Origin: Myotis daubentonii
Lineage: Eukaryota > Chordata > Mammalia > Chiroptera > Vespertilionidae
NCBI RefSeq assembly: GCF_963259705.1
Contig: NC_081848.1
Location: 50,119,408-50,183,407 of the forward strand
Length of the DNA: 64,000 bases
Direction: 5' to 3'
Shown here one piece after another: positions 24,301 to 36,345 of the stretch. The notes under the pieces were generated by a model, which was given only the letters and a program-made list of their open reading frames with translations, was not told the origin of the DNA and ran no database searches. The position numbers and the translations under genes are program-made. Numbering within the stretch: position 1 is the stretch's first letter; the number at the start of each line of letters is the position of its first letter.

Positions 24301-25836
24301 CTTTCCCTGCATCTTTGGCTGAGTTTGGCTACTACTGTTTGGTCTGGCTCACAGAGGTTTTGGGCTAATCGTTTTTCTGAAGTTATATTTGCCTAACTGT
24401 CTTTTTCGGACGGGGTCCAACAATAGCCAAGCAGCACATGCAACTTAGTATGGGCAGTGTAGGAGCACCAGTAGCAACTGTGTCCTCAGAATAGTTCTGG
24501 GGAGGGAGGCAGGGCTAATGGGCACCTCATAGTCCAATGTGTTTCCATGGTGATGACAGGATCTGGAGTCTCAGGTAACTGCTGGACAGCACCTGCTGAA
24601 TTTTCTGACATTGGAATTATAACAGCCTGAGAGTGGAGAGGCAAGAGGCCCGTGGGCGGTTCTCTGAGGACATGCCAACCATGCCCATGGCAACACTTGT
24701 GGGAGGATCTGTCCTCCTCTTACAGGCTGGTCCCCAGGACAACAGAGACCCTGCAGGAGGTGGGAAGAGGAATTCCTGGGATCTCAGCTCTGTTTCTGTA
24801 AGAATCCAAGGATGTTAGATTGGGAGGCCCACAGAGCACACTGAGGCCAATTCATCCACAAGGATTCTTCCCCTTCCAGGCGCATGCTGTGCCCATTTTA
24901 TTTCTGCTGAGGCAGCCCTTGAACTTAGTTCTGACAACAGGTCATCAAAGGGAGAGGCCTTAGTTTACCTTCAACTTTCCATCCTGGGATATCAGAGAGG
25001 TCTGAGGGGACACTCTTCCAAGGGAGGAATTGAGGTGATATAAGCAGCTGATGTTTTAGACTCAGAGTTATTGATTACCTGTATAAATATGGGCAAGTCA
25101 CTTTGCCTCTCTGTTTCCTCATCTTAACACAAGGTGAGGTAGGTAGCACTTAACTATCAGCAGAAAAACTTTATGTGTTTGTTCAGTCAACAAAAACCAG
25201 GTGAGATAGCCCAAAATCAATCAGGTATCACTTAAAATACCATAAGGATTTTATGGTCCTGGGGATATTGGAAGAATAGTATTTTAAACTTAGATAGAAA
25301 ATACATTTATATATCTTAGACTTTCTTTTACCCCTTTACTGTATGAAAAAATGGAGGCCCATAGGCATTAAGACACTTACCTAGGAAGTGTGCTGGTCAA
25401 GACTGGAACCAGGTCTGCCTGTGCTCTGCCCCTCCATCTTGCCACCTCCAACAGGGGGACCAATCAATGAGCAATACTAAAATATCCCTCAAAATACAGC
25501 AAACTCAAAGTTGTATTTCCCAGAACTCCTTTCAGGAGGCTTTGTGTGTGAGTGGAGTCATGGAGGCACCCACTCCTGGGGAACAACAGGTGTTTGTCAT
25601 ATGGCCTTGGGATCTTAACCTAACTGCAGGTTTTTATTTTATCAAGTGGAATATGCATGTTTGGACCAGAGCTGAATTGCATAGGCCTAGCAGAAGCGAC
25701 TAAGTGCCTCTTGTAAGGGACTGGGGAGGTTTGGGCTAGGAAAGCAAAGGCTGCCTTGCACACAACTCTAGAAACCAGCATCTCTCTGGTCTTGTTCTCT
25801 GTGACTGAATGGAACCCCAAGGGGCTGGCTCCTTAC
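21358..25836 (-). other. GALNT18: GALNT18 intron between the linker and lectin exons (4479 bp)
   Basis: Bounded by donor gtaagg on the right and acceptor ttcag on the left, on the minus strand. Contents are weak MIR/L2-like matches near 22980-23400, 25060-25130 and 25330-25420. The remainder shows no coding pattern, young repeat or RNA gene that I can recognise. Confidence 0.8.
22975..23105 (+). repeat. MIR SINE relic
   Basis: gaatcctggctccagctgtg then gtggccttggataatgcaac and cattatcccacctaatcctc fit the plus-strand MIR. Old and partial. Confidence 0.5.
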
Positions 25837-25974
25837 CACCCCGTAGGCGATGATGTCTGAGTACATCCTCATCTCCGGGTACACGCTGACCAGGTACCAC
25901 CGGAAGGTCTTGCACTGCAGCTGCTTCCTCAGAGCTTTCCTTGCAGTAATGTCTCCGATGTCGATTCCTGAGTC
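25837..25974 (-). CDS. GALNT18: GALNT18 internal exon, catalytic-lectin linker (46 codons)
   Basis: Second exon of the same gene in transcript order. The minus strand reads DSGIDIGDITARKALRKQ and then a C-K-x-F-x-W-Y stretch at residues 21-27 followed by VYPE, the conserved segment that closes the catalytic domain of GalNAc-transferases before the linker to the lectin domain. It ends in IIAYGV. Acceptor ccgtgtag before GAC; donor GTG|gtaagg, close to consensus. 138 bp, phase 0 at both ends. The longest open frame here on the minus strand is a different frame without family similarity and should be ignored. No stop or frameshift is present. Confidence 0.9.
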
Positions 25975-26379
25975 CTACACGGGGTGCAAACACAGAGATG
26001 CAGCCACCACCAGGGCATGCTTCTCCCCAGTCCTCCCCCACCAGGATTCCTGGAGACTGTCTAATGAAGGGAACTCAACTCGAACTTCCCAACAGGTACC
26101 TAACCCATAGGCATCCCCACCTGGACTATGAAACGAGGTCTCAACGTTGATGGGGACTGTCATCAAAGGCCTGTGGAAATAACGATGGCAAATCCTCACA
26201 TTTTAAACTAAAACAACAACAACAACAGAAACTTGTAGTCTGGCTGTAGGTGAAAAAAGTGGGAGGAATATAGTCTGAAAAGGGTTTTTCCTACTTCAAG
26301 AGAGAGCTGAGAGATTAAGTTGTGGGGGGAGAGGGAAGGAAAAGGATTAAAGATGGGATAGTGCTAATTCTAATACTCT

Positions 26380-26605
26380 TCCTAATGGTCATCACAATGA
26401 GGCTGGTATAACAATGTGCTAGGCTTTGTTCTATATGAATCAGACATATATGTTTATACTTATTTATTAGATTTCTTTATATTTATGCATATTGTTCTAT
26501 TTAAATCCATGAAGTAGCACTATCTAATCTGCATTTTACAGACAAGGAGTGACCTCTTTAGTGACTTGCCGAAGTCCCACCATTAATAAATGGAGCTATG
26601 AGTTG
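26380..26605 (+). repeat. MIR SINE relic
   Basis: tctaatctgcattttacaga, then gtgacttgccgaagtcccac and aataaatggagctatgagtt preserve the end of a plus-strand MIR; the left part is degraded. Confidence 0.55.
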
Positions 26606-28210
26606 CGTACTTTTAACCTTTCCCCGTGAATCTGCAAGGGGCTGCCCTTCTGCCTCCTGAGGCCAAGTCCCAGTGAGAGAAGCAGACTCTCTCCTTAAGC
26701 TGGGGGTCTTAGCATAGACAGTACCTGTGTCCCACACTTCCCAGGTAGGTCAGAAGGGTGGTCCCTGAGCCACCATGGTGCAGCAGCAAGGAGTGGTATT
26801 GGAGGCATGAATGTGTCCTTGAGGGAGAGGGAGAGAGAAGCCCCCATGTTTCTTGTGGTCATAGCACCAAGTGGAGAGAGAGCACAGAGTGTCCCTGAGC
26901 CCCACACCAGCTGTTGAATAGGGCACAGAGTCGGCTGAAACAGAGCTGATGCCATAGCAGAGAATGGAGACTTGGTGGCATCTCAGAGAGGGCACCATGG
27001 AGCCAGGAACCTTGGCATCTCATTACACAGCAGCCCAGAGTGGAGATGGAGGAGGATGGGGACCACAGCTCTCCCACCGGCACTGTGGCCCACATGGTGG
27101 ATGTGTGAATGCTGGGTCTAGATCAGCTCAGGGGATCAGAAACTGGGGCTGGAATGACAGTGAAACTGACAGAGTTTAAGTCTGACATGTCTGAGAAAAA
27201 TCACAAAGATGGCTGCTGCATGTGTCTGAACATGATCCTAACAAGCTTTTGACATCAGACAATGGCGGGGGTGGGGGCAGGGTGGTCCAGTGAAAACAAA
27301 ATGTAAATATAAAAGAATTCCATTTATTTTTGCCCAACAGAATGCAGGTAACATAAAAATGTGAACCTGCTGCAGCCTGAGGGTTTGAGACCCAGTGTCC
27401 TAGGGAGGAATGTCAGCGAAGACCTGTCTTTTGAGTACTTCTCGGTGGGTGGCTGCTCTATAATTTGTCTAGTCTCCTCTCCTGACGGCTACGTGGCCTC
27501 TCTGCTGGACCCTGGCTCCCTGTGGTCAGGAGACATGTTCGGCTTATCTCGGTGCCCCTGGCCTAGACATCATCTGAACTACACTAATGAGCCGGAGTGG
27601 AGACAGTGGTTATGAAGTGAACACAGCAACTGGCACTAAATGTAACCCCACCCCAAGGCGCCTGTGAAGTACTGACCCTTTAAACTTGTCTGCACTTTAT
27701 CCTTATATCGCAAAGCTATTTACCTGAATCCAGGCCTCCCCCCTTCCTGCTATAATTGCCTTTATATGATGGAAAATGAACACTATGCCTCAGCTTTTAC
27801 CAGGAGCCACTAGAAGAACTTGTGTTCCCCTGGGAAAACTTTCTTTCTATACTCAGGACCTGGGGACAGTTTGTCTCCCTCCTTCTGGTGGAATCGAAGG
27901 TGGGAGAGATGTAACCAGTCAGGGGCCATCAGTACTCTGACTTCTAAGAGACTCAAGAATCAGAGCTTTCTGTGGCTTATATTTCTGGATATAACGACCC
28001 TTTCCTCTTCCTGTTTATTAATCGACTTAAGCCTTTCCATTTTAATGGTTCAGCACTTCTGCACCGTTTGTTTCCTGTAAATTGTGTGAAACTCTTTCAG
28101 AGCAGGGGGCAGAAATTGAGAAATAAGCAAACTTTCTCAGAGAAGTTCACCTTGGTCCTTGCTATTAGAAAAACAATGAATGTATCTTTCCTCCCTTGCT
28201 GAATACTTAC

Positions 28211-28825
28211 TTGGTGGAATGGATTGAAGAGTGTCTCTCCACCCCAAATTTTTGTCTATCTGAACCTCCGAATGTGATCTGATTTGGAAATAGGGTCTTT
28301 GTAGATTAGAAACCTTGAGATGAAATCATTCTGGATTTAGGGTGAGCCTAAATTTTTAAAAATATATATTTGTATTGATTTCAGAGAGGAAGGGAAAGGG
28401 AGAGAGAAATAGAAACACCAATGATGAGAGGGGATCATTGACTGGCTGCCTCCTGCACACCCCCTACTGGGGATCGAGCCTGAAACCCAGGCATGTGCCC
28501 TTGACGGGAATCAAACCTGGGATTCCACAGGTTGACGGTTAATCCACTGAGCCAAACCGGCCAGGGCTGAGCCTAAATCTTTATAAGAGAAAGGAGAGGA
28601 AGGTTTGGACACAGAGACAGAGGTAGAGATTGGAATGATGTGTCTATAAGCCAAGGAGCACCAGGCAAGGAAGGATCCTCCCCTCGAGCCTTTGAAGGGA
28701 GCACAGCCCTGCCCGCACTTCGATTTTGGGCTTCCGACCTTCAGACTGTGAGAGGATGAATTACTGTTGTTCTAAGTCACTCTGTTGGGAGTAACTGGTT
28801 TTGGAAGCCCTAGGAAGCTAATACA
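28211..28825 (+). repeat. MaLR-type LTR split by a Ves SINE
   Basis: Left part has tggattgaagagtgtctctc and gatttggaaatagggtcttt; right part has gtttggacacagagacagag, ataagccaaggagcaccagg, gattttgggcttccgacctt and a final gccctaggaagctaataca. Same MLT1-like order as the copies at 18 kb and 46 kb. Confidence 0.75.
28354..28567 (-). mobile_element. Ves SINE in a MaLR LTR
   Basis: Minus-strand Ves: on the plus strand it ends aatccactgagccaaaccgg and ccaggg, with the tRNA-like head at the right and the T-rich tail at the left. Target duplication tgagcctaaat at 28343-28353 and 28568-28578, perfect over 11 bp. Confidence 0.95.
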
Positions 28826-29229
28826 CTTAGCCACACACAAAGCTGTCCAGTATTCCTGCCTGTGTGTACAGCCACACACAATTCCTTGCAGCCAAAGCTA
28901 AGGAAGGGCCGTCGCCCGAGCACCAGGGCGAGTCACCCCTGGCACTCAGCAGGGGCCAGTCTAGAGTCCCTGAACCCCATGTAAGAAAATCTGGATGCTT
29001 TGCTGCACACTGACTTTCTGTTTATTGATAAGAAAACTGATTTTCAATTCAAGTAGAAGGAAGCGAGAGCTGGAGGCTCCTCTAGCCTTCTAAATGCTTG
29101 AGACTGGACGTGGTGAGGGAGCAGGTGAGAGTCATTTCTGTTCAGTGCACAGCCTGGGAAGATTCAGCATAAAAAGCAGCAGGAGAGGATGAGTGCCCAG
29201 CAGGGGCATTTTGAAGCTGGGGTGCAAAG

Positions 29230-29400
29230 GCAGAAGGCATAAGCAATAACAGCAACAAGAGGCAACACTCCTTCCATTTGCCAGGCTCTGATCAGTGTCT
29301 TTACATACGTTAACTTATTTAATTCCCAAGACAGACACTAGGCACGGTTGAAGGGTTCCAGCTCCACATTTGCAGCTGGGATGCCATAGAGGAAAGGTTA
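29230..29400 (+). repeat. MIR-like relic
   Basis: ccatttgccaggctctgatc, gtgtctttacatacgttaac and ttatttaattcccaagacag follow a MIR on the plus strand. Confidence 0.5.
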
Positions 29401-29514
29401 AGTAAATAGAAAACAGATGTGCTTGTGACTGAGGTAAAGGTACAGTATTGGGACGTCACCACATTAAGGGCAGCTAGGCAAACATGGAGCCATGCAGCAT
29501 CTATACTTTCTCTT

Positions 29515-29830
29515 CTTTGTTTTTTATTCAACTCACCTTTTCTGAGTGCCTAGTAGGTGTTAGGTGCTGCCCTAACCACTGTGTATTCAAATAGGAAGAA
29601 GTCACAGTCTGCCAGAAAGGAGAGTCTGGAAGATCCAGACACATTCACAGACTACACACAGTGTGAGCGTGGAGGGAAGAGAGAGTGCTAAGGGACAACA
29701 GATGAAAGGCTCTTAGTCCGTCTCATGGTGTGGGGCAGTCGGGATGGCAGGGAAAGGAAGTGAGCGCTCAAGGAAGGCTGCCTGGAGTAGGTGATGCTAA
29801 AGATGAGTTTGGAATCTGACTGCCCCAAAC
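29515..29830 (-). repeat. L2 relic (antisense)
   Basis: ttttctgagtgcctagtagg, gtgttaggtgctgccctaac and, later, gctcaaggaaggctgcctgg with a final agatgagtttggaatctgac follow the reverse complement of the L2 3' region. Confidence 0.65.
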
Positions 29831-30004
29831 CAGCACTCGGAGAGCTTTTTATAGATTCTGGCACCTACACGGTAACCATCAGAATCTCTGAGGATGGGAC
29901 CCAGAATCAGTGTTTTTTCTAAAGTTCTCCAAGTGATTCTCCAAGTTGGTCTGCAGATGTGCTTTTAGGACCAAGGGAGGAAGGGATTATGCCCAGGACC
30001 AGCA

Positions 30005-31430
30005 GAATCATCTGTTAATAAACATTAGCAAGGTTTGACTGAGCTCTGACCATGTGATCCGCCTTGTGCTAGGCATGGTGACACAAATGTGAAAAAACCA
30101 ATCTGTCCTCAGGAAGCTCATGGTCTAGGGCAGTGGTTCTCCGCCTAGGTGGACATTAGAATCCCCGAGTTTTCCAAAAAAAGGATCTCTGGTCCCCTTC
30201 CAAACCAACTAAGTCACAATCTCTGGGGCTGAAGCCCAAGTAATTTTCAAGTCCAGCCAGATCTGAGAGCCACTGGTCTATGAGAGAGAGAGACCTTTAT
30301 ATAACAGAACAATCTGTTATAGGGTGATGATGCAATGACAGAGACATCCATGCAAAAAGGAGTCTTCTCCCCGGCTGGCACTGAGTCTAAAAGGATGGAG
30401 GGGAGTCAGTAAGGGTGGAAGCTGGGGAAGGGGTTTTGAGTAGGAAATTCCAAGCAGAGAGGACAAAACTGGAAAACACACAGAGGTGAGAAACAGCATG
30501 GAATGGACAGGGAGCTACGGACAGTTCCCATAGTCCAGGCAATCTGCAGACTCCAAAACAGGGTGGGTGGGCAAAGGAGAAATCTTGAATCTGTGTCAAA
30601 CACTGGAGAATCATTTAACAATTTTAGGTAGGACATAACATTGTCACTGAGAGGTTTTTAAGACATAACTTGGGGTAGTGTGGAGAGTAGATTTGAGAGG
30701 GGTAAGACTTGAGCCAGGGAATCTAGATGGAAACTGTTGCGGAGGATGAGACAGGCCTGAACTCCTACATGAGAAGAGGCAGGAGGGAGAGGATGGCTTG
30801 GTGATGGACTGGGAATGGGGCTTGAGAAAGAGGAGGATTAAAATAAGATACTCAGTTTCAAGCTCCTATGTCTGGGCAGACAGTGGTATCACGAGCTGAG
30901 GTAAAGAATAAGAACTGGAGCCGATTTGGGGGTGGGGAGCTGTTCTCAGTTTTGGTCAGGTCAGTCTGGAGCACCATGGGAACATCCAGGAGAAGCTGTC
31001 AGATGTAAGTCTGAAACTAACAGTAGAAGTCAGGGCTCGGGATATCAATCAGAAGTTGTCCATAGATAGGTGGGTACAAAACCGAAGAATAGGTAGGATT
31101 ACCCAGAGAGATGGTGCATATGAGAGGAGGGAGCAAAGGATGGATCCCTGGGGACACTTACGCATCCAGTGGAAGTAAGAGGAGCTCAAAAGGAATTAGG
31201 AGCAAGTGGAGAGAGATGAAGACATTCTGAGGTGTGGGATCATGGCCCCAAGGGAGCACAGAGTTACAAGGGAAGGTGGGATCCTGTAGGTTAAAAACTA
31301 AAATGTCCATGATGACTGTCTAAAGCAGTTTTGATGGGGTACTAGGATGTGACTTGAGAAGTGAATGGGAAGTGAACAGGTATTGACTCTGCAGAAGTTT
31401 GAAAAGAGCTATAAGAGGGAGTTTGGACAT
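30005..31430 (-). repeat. L2-clade LINE relic, long and interrupted
   Basis: The left part (aaacattagcaaggtttgac, then atgtgatccgccttgtgcta and ctcaggaagctcatggtcta) and later segments (caaaggatggatccctgggg; ggagagagatgaagacattc) follow an antisense L2-clade element in order over about 1.3 kb. A short hAT sits inside at 30131-30275. Highly diverged; outer limits are uncertain. Confidence 0.55.
30131..30275. mobile_element. Short hAT-Charlie relic (MER3/MER20 type)
   Basis: Begins CAGTGGTTCTCCGCC and ends ctgagagccactg, an imperfect inverted pair. Flanks gtctaggg (30123-30130) and gtctatga (30276-30283) agree at six of eight bases, a decayed hAT target duplication. Interior has caatctctggggctgaagcc. 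Confidence 0.75.
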
Positions 31431-33146
31431 AAAGGGAACAAGGGGGTCCAGAGACAGATTTGTAGGAAACACACTGACCCCCTTTCTTCTCTGCCTAAGT
31501 CTCTATCCTGGACACTCCCACGTCTCATCTGCCTTTCTGGGATTCACCACCACTGCCTACCCACCCGCTTCGCTTGGTTTGAGCTACAACCCTGAGGAGT
31601 CACAGACAGATACTGCATTTCATCGTTTTCCATTATTTTTAACTCAGTTCTCATTGAATTTGCTATGGTTTCAATATCTGGCAGCTGCAGTTGGGGGAGA
31701 TTTCTAGCTTGGGGGTACAGAGAGAAAGGGGGCAAGAGTATGAACAGGACTCTAGTCCTTTAGCAGAGCCCTTAGCAACGCCTCACTGGAGAGCTCTTTG
31801 GAGTTTCCAAGTGTTCTTAATGTCTTTCTATTAGAGGACACCCACAGCAGGGCTCAGCATGCTGCCCAGAATACTGTGATCCAACGCCCACAGCCCCAGA
31901 TGGGTCCAGAAGGTACCACCGTTTCCCTAGAAACACGCCTACTGTCAGGGATGCAATCTTGGGGTTGATCCATAGGTTTGGGCACACTCTGACTGGTACT
32001 CGTTGGCTTCTCATTCTTCCTCCCAAATTTTGAAATCTCACTGGTGGTGGGAGTATGCAACCCAACTCAAGTCCCTCCCCCATGTTGGTGACAGTGGTGG
32101 GTGGGGGTGGGAGGCTGCCTAAAAGCTTGTACCCATAACCCAACCTACTTTCTCAGTCACTCAGCCAATAGCTTATGAGAGAAATCAGGAAACAGAGCCT
32201 TCACATGGAAACTTTAAGCAAAACTCAATCATTGCCCTGTTAGGAAGAGAGAGCTGAGGTATTATAAAGGACTCCCAAGGGAAGCCATGGCCTTGGGAGG
32301 AGAGGAGGAGGTCATGTAGTCAACAGCTCAGTCACACATAAAATGCAACATAAGCAATGATCTCCAGGCAGACAGGCTGCTAAGCAGGTTGGGATCCTGT
32401 GGCTGGCATCTGTTGGGTTCTTCCAACTCAGCAGTTCAAGGTCATTTCCATATGACACATGACAAGGCTGAATAAATTGACTAGAGAATAATTTCTTTCT
32501 TTCTTGTACTTCTTGAGTGTAGGTGACTAGAGGGATAGAGGATAGTGGCAGGCAATGATGGGGTTCTGTGAAGGTTAGAAGCAGCCTAAAAAATGTCCAG
32601 AATAGTTCCCTTTTCCTCCTGAGGGTCCCTTTGGGAGTGTATCCCATCTCCATCTATGTGGCTCAATAAATCCCCAAGGCATATGGACATTCCTTATTTC
32701 ATTGATCAAAGATTTGATGGAGAACCTTGAATCTAAATCTACAGGGAGGTCAAGGTGCATTTTGTGATTTTTGGTAATGGCTGGTATTTTTTTTTAGGTC
32801 AGGACCGTGAAGCACTGAATGTTAGGGAAGCTGAGAACCTCAGAACATCGAGTATTCTTGGAGTTACCTGGTCAAATTCTCTCATTTAAAATGAGGACAC
32901 TAAGGTCTGGAGAGAAGTCCTCCATGAAGCATTCTAACCAGGGATGGGGATAAGTCATGGCATAGCACTGCATCATCAGCCCCTTTCTTCAACATGTAGT
33001 ATATTTTGGGGCCAAGAGTCCACTTTAGCACAGTAAACAAGACTAATTGACCCATGGGAAGAGGATTTAGTCTTATGTTTGTTTTTTGTTTGTTTGTTTT
33101 TTTCCCACCAAGCCCCAAGAAACCCATCCCCATGGGAGCTCCCTAC

Positions 33147-33332
33147 CTCTTGGGGTATGTTCCATGCCATGTACACATGGCTTTTAAATTCATCCATCCA
33201 GACTTCGGCCACCCTGAGGGCGTTCCTGCGAACATGGGCAGTGAGGTCCTCAGTGTAGGGCTTGTGGGCTCGCTCAATGTGGGCAATCCGAGAGCAGGGC
33301 AGGACCTCCACGCTCCCACCACACTGCCACAC
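33147..33332 (-). CDS. GALNT18: GALNT18 internal exon, end of catalytic domain (62 codons)
   Basis: Coding exon of a polypeptide GalNAc-transferase, the family that starts mucin-type O-glycosylation by moving GalNAc from UDP-GalNAc to Ser/Thr in the secretory pathway. Reading the minus strand gives 62 codons with the family signature WQCGGS at residues 2-7, LPCSR at 11-15 followed by His18 (the position of the metal-binding His in this family), and EVWMDEF at 43-49. The acceptor is a pyrimidine-rich tract ending ctgcag before GTG TGG; the donor is GAG|gtaggg. Length is 186 bp, phase 0 at both ends. Its last residues (NIPQE) lead directly into the exon at 25837-25974. Assignment to GALNT18 rather than GALNT8/9/17 rests on remembered protein sequence. 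GALNT18 is a Y-subfamily member for which weak or no in vitro activity has been reported. Confidence 0.9.
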
Positions 33333-33958
33333 CTGCAGAAGACACAGAGCCACTCATCAGTGCCATGACATAAATCTGTGCCTCTAACCCAGGCCACAGG
33401 TGACTACTCAATGTGAGCACAGACGAAGCCAGCTCTCTTCACCTTGTCTCGCCAGACCACTGTCTGCAAAAGCAGCAAGCTGTACCTTATTTCTACTCCT
33501 ACCTAAGGAGATTATTGGGTCATTAATTCGTGTCTTGTTTCTTCTTGCTGTGGGTTTATGTGCAAATAATTAATACACCTTCTCTCTCCATCCCATTCAC
33601 TCCTCCGAAGAAAAGACATGGCATTTTGTGACCAAAGATCTGAGTTCTCCTTGCCCCAAAGAAGAAGCTAACAAAACCTTGAGAATGGTCTCTGTAGCAG
33701 TGCTGACATGGAGGGACCAGCAGGGACTGCCAGCAGAGATGTCATCTTTGCAGGGACCGCATGGACCTGGACAAGGATTAGTGGTTACCACAGGGAGAGA
33801 GCAGACACCCTTCTCCTACTCCATCTTTCCTGAGTCCTGAATTCTGATAGAACCCAAGAGAGAGGGAGCTGAAAAAAAAGCCCATATTAAACTTTTCAAT
33901 GACCTTGGTGAGTAGGAGCTTGAACTGGATGCACTCTGACTTTGAAAAAATTTTTAAA

Positions 33959-34175
33959 AAATATATTTTATTGATTTTTTTACAGAGAGGAAGGGAGAGG
34001 GATAGAGAGTTAGAAACATTGATGAGAGAGAAACATTGATCAGCTGCCTCCTGCACACCCCTCACTGGGGATGTGCCTACAACTAAGGTACATGCTCTTG
34101 ACCGGAACCAAACCTGGGACTCCCGCCCCAGTCCACAGGCTAATGCTCTATCCACTGAGCCAAACCGGTCAGGGC
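33959..34175 (-). mobile_element. Ves SINE
   Basis: Minus-strand Ves with the T-rich tail at the left, tgatcagctgcctcctgcac in the body, and ctgagccaaaccggtcaggg at the head end. Flanked by gaaaaaatttttaaa (33944-33958) and gaaaaaaatgtttaa (34176-34190), a near-perfect duplication of an A/T-rich site. Confidence 0.95.
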
Positions 34176-34289
34176 GAAAAAAATGTTTAAATGACCTTGC
34201 TTTCTGAGCATTAAGGGACAGTGTTTTGGAGCTGTTGCCGCAATCATTCCAGCCACTCTGAACTTGCAATGGTCCAGAACGTGCACAAG

Positions 34290-34640
34290 CTTTTGTGCCT
34301 TGAGGCTTCCGTCCATTCTGTTTGTAATTTTAGAATGCTCTCCCCACTTTTTCTCCAGCTGAAAAATATCATCTCTCAAGACCTTCGTCACATGACCCCT
34401 CTGTTGTGGGGGTCTTTGCTCAATTCTTGAGGCAGAGCCAATTGCTTCCTCCTCTGGCCCTCAAAGCTCTTGATATCACAACTTACCTGCTGATAAGCCA
34501 GCCTCCCTCCCTCTCTCTGAGTTCCTAGAGGGCAGAACCCATATCTCATTCATTTCTCATTTCTAGCATCTAAGATAAGGCCTGGTACATAGAGGTACTT
34601 TGTAAGTACTTGTTGAATGAAAAAAATATTGATGCTTAAT
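34290..34640 (+). repeat. L2 relic
   Basis: agaatgctctccccactttt, then atctctcaagaccttcgtca and, near the end, gagttcctagagggcagaac and gtaagtacttgttgaatgaa: the plus-strand L2 3' end in order. Confidence 0.7.
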
Positions 34641-35074
34641 CAGTCAATCAATCAATGTGACATGAATCTGAAATGCCTGGTCAGAGCTGATGAGTGAGGT
34701 AAAGCAATCAAGGTCTCTTGGTGGACAGCAGTGGACACTTGTCAGGTATTGTCAACTAGATGATGTGGTGGATGATGTTTTTACTTACAACTTCGCCCAT
34801 CAACAACCATATGTTTTCATCTAAGATAAGGTCAGCTTTGGATTTAGCTTAATTTCCCTATGCTAGTTAGAAAGATAATTCCTCCTCTTCCATCAATCTA
34901 TCTCACACCAGTTGGTCCCCCACAGGCTGTTAGAGTTGGAAGGCAATTTATTGATTTACCACTTTCTAAGCTTGTCCTGCACTTGGCATATTATTTAGGG
35001 CCAAATGAAGAGGAAATAAACATTCCCACTAAGCATCCACTATGTTCCAGGCCTGGACTCTGCTTGTGGGGAGG

Positions 35075-35320
35075 GAGTGTAGCATGGTGGTTATGAGTGC
35101 ATGATCTGAGATCAAATCCTGGCTGTTTCTTACTACCTATATGACCTTGACTAAGTCATTGATCTCATTATGGTTCAGTTTCCTCATCTTAGGGATTATA
35201 AAAGTACCTCTCTCATGAAACTGTTGAGAAGATTAAAGTTATTATATGCAAATTGTTTAGGAAAATGTCTGGCATATAATACTCAATCAATCTCAGTTAT
35301 TACCATACAAATTATACAAC
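35075..35320 (+). repeat. MIR SINE relic
   Basis: gtgtagcatggtggttatga at the head, tatgaccttgactaagtcat, gtttcctcatcttagggatt and catataatactcaatcaatc at the tail. One of the most complete MIR copies in the window. Confidence 0.8.
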
Positions 35321-35329
35321 AGACTCTTT

Positions 35330-35425
35330 AGAATGCCCTCTGAGGTAGTTGTTATTGCCTCTAATTCCAAGTGAAGAGACAGACTAACGGCTGTCCCTTG
35401 CCCAAGACCACACAACTGGTACTGA
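35330..35425 (+). repeat. MIR-like relic
   Basis: gaggtagttgttattgcctc and agaccacacaactggtactg keep the second-half MIR pattern, plus orientation. Confidence 0.5.
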
Positions 35426-35884
35426 AGACAAAAGTATATGACACCCATCAAAGCCAGAGGAGGATCCATGCTTTGAAAGTAGTTCCCACACCCAGAGTGG
35501 TCCTGTGGATCGGGAGTGCAAGCCTCAGACTGTGCATCTTCATTTCTGTGACCTATCCATCCCAGGAATTGTGCTCATGTCCAATTCACTTGGCTTAGAT
35601 TTTCCATGGAAGCCTGTTTATACTGTGAATATGTTATTGACAACACAGAGAGTCAGGGTAATTATTCTTTTTGGAACTGCAGGCTATTACTTGACATATT
35701 TCAGCAACAGAGCACAACATGATTCATAACGAAGCTCTTCTATTATGAGGCCTGTTTCTCAAAGAGTCAGTTCCTTATTCACCTAAGAGTGGGTGGTTCT
35801 CCTAGTTGTAATCAGAAGGGTGGTGGCAGCACCTCCCATCAGGCCCTTAGCCACACAGTAAAGGGAGTGTGTGAACTCACTGTG

Positions 35885-36345
35885 AAGCTCTTGATCCTCC
35901 CTGACTCTACCCCACTGCCACTGTCCTCTTGCAGCCTAGTCTTGTCCCCTCTGGGCTCTGCAACAGCCTCCAAACAACGGATTCCCTCCTGCCTTCCTCC
36001 TCCAGCCTCTTCGCCACACAGCATCCAGAGGAATCTTTGGAAGGTGTAAGCTGGATCAGAGGCCCCCTGAACCACTCCCTCCCTAGCACAGCTCCCGCCC
36101 ACCCCTCCAGCTTCCTGCCCGCTTCCCCACACACTCTATGCTACAGCCATGCTGAGATGCCTTTACCTCCTCTGGAGTGCCAGGGTTTTCTCTCACCTCT
36201 GGACTTCTACACATGCAATTACCTGCCCCACCTCTACCCCACTTCCCCTGACTCATCCTCAGGGTGTCAGTTCAACATCCCTGCCTTATCTTTCCCACTG
36301 ATAGCACTCTTGCACTTGCTCTTTAATTATCTCCTTCCCTTTCAA
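35885..36345 (+). repeat. L2 relic
   Basis: ctctgcaacagcctccaaac, the later cttcgccacacagcatccag and then caggaatctttgg-like sequence and tgcctttacctcctctggag follow the plus-strand L2 ORF2 end. Open frames across it are relics of the reading frame or chance. Confidence 0.65.

Larger units (their letters stand above)
25975..33146 (-). other. GALNT18: GALNT18 intron between the catalytic and linker exons (7172 bp)
   Basis: Bounded by donor gtaggg and acceptor tgtag. It carries a MIR near 26380, a MaLR LTR with a Ves inside at 28.2-28.8 kb, old minus-strand L2-clade sequence at about 29.5-31.4 kb interrupted by a short hAT, and scattered MIR. The stretches 26600-28200 and 31500-32850 look unique and show nothing I can name. 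Confidence 0.8.

Noticed and set aside
25736..26041. 101-codon minus-strand open frame over the linker exon
   Set aside because: Wrong frame. The adjacent frame gives the conserved GalNAc-transferase residues and splices in phase.
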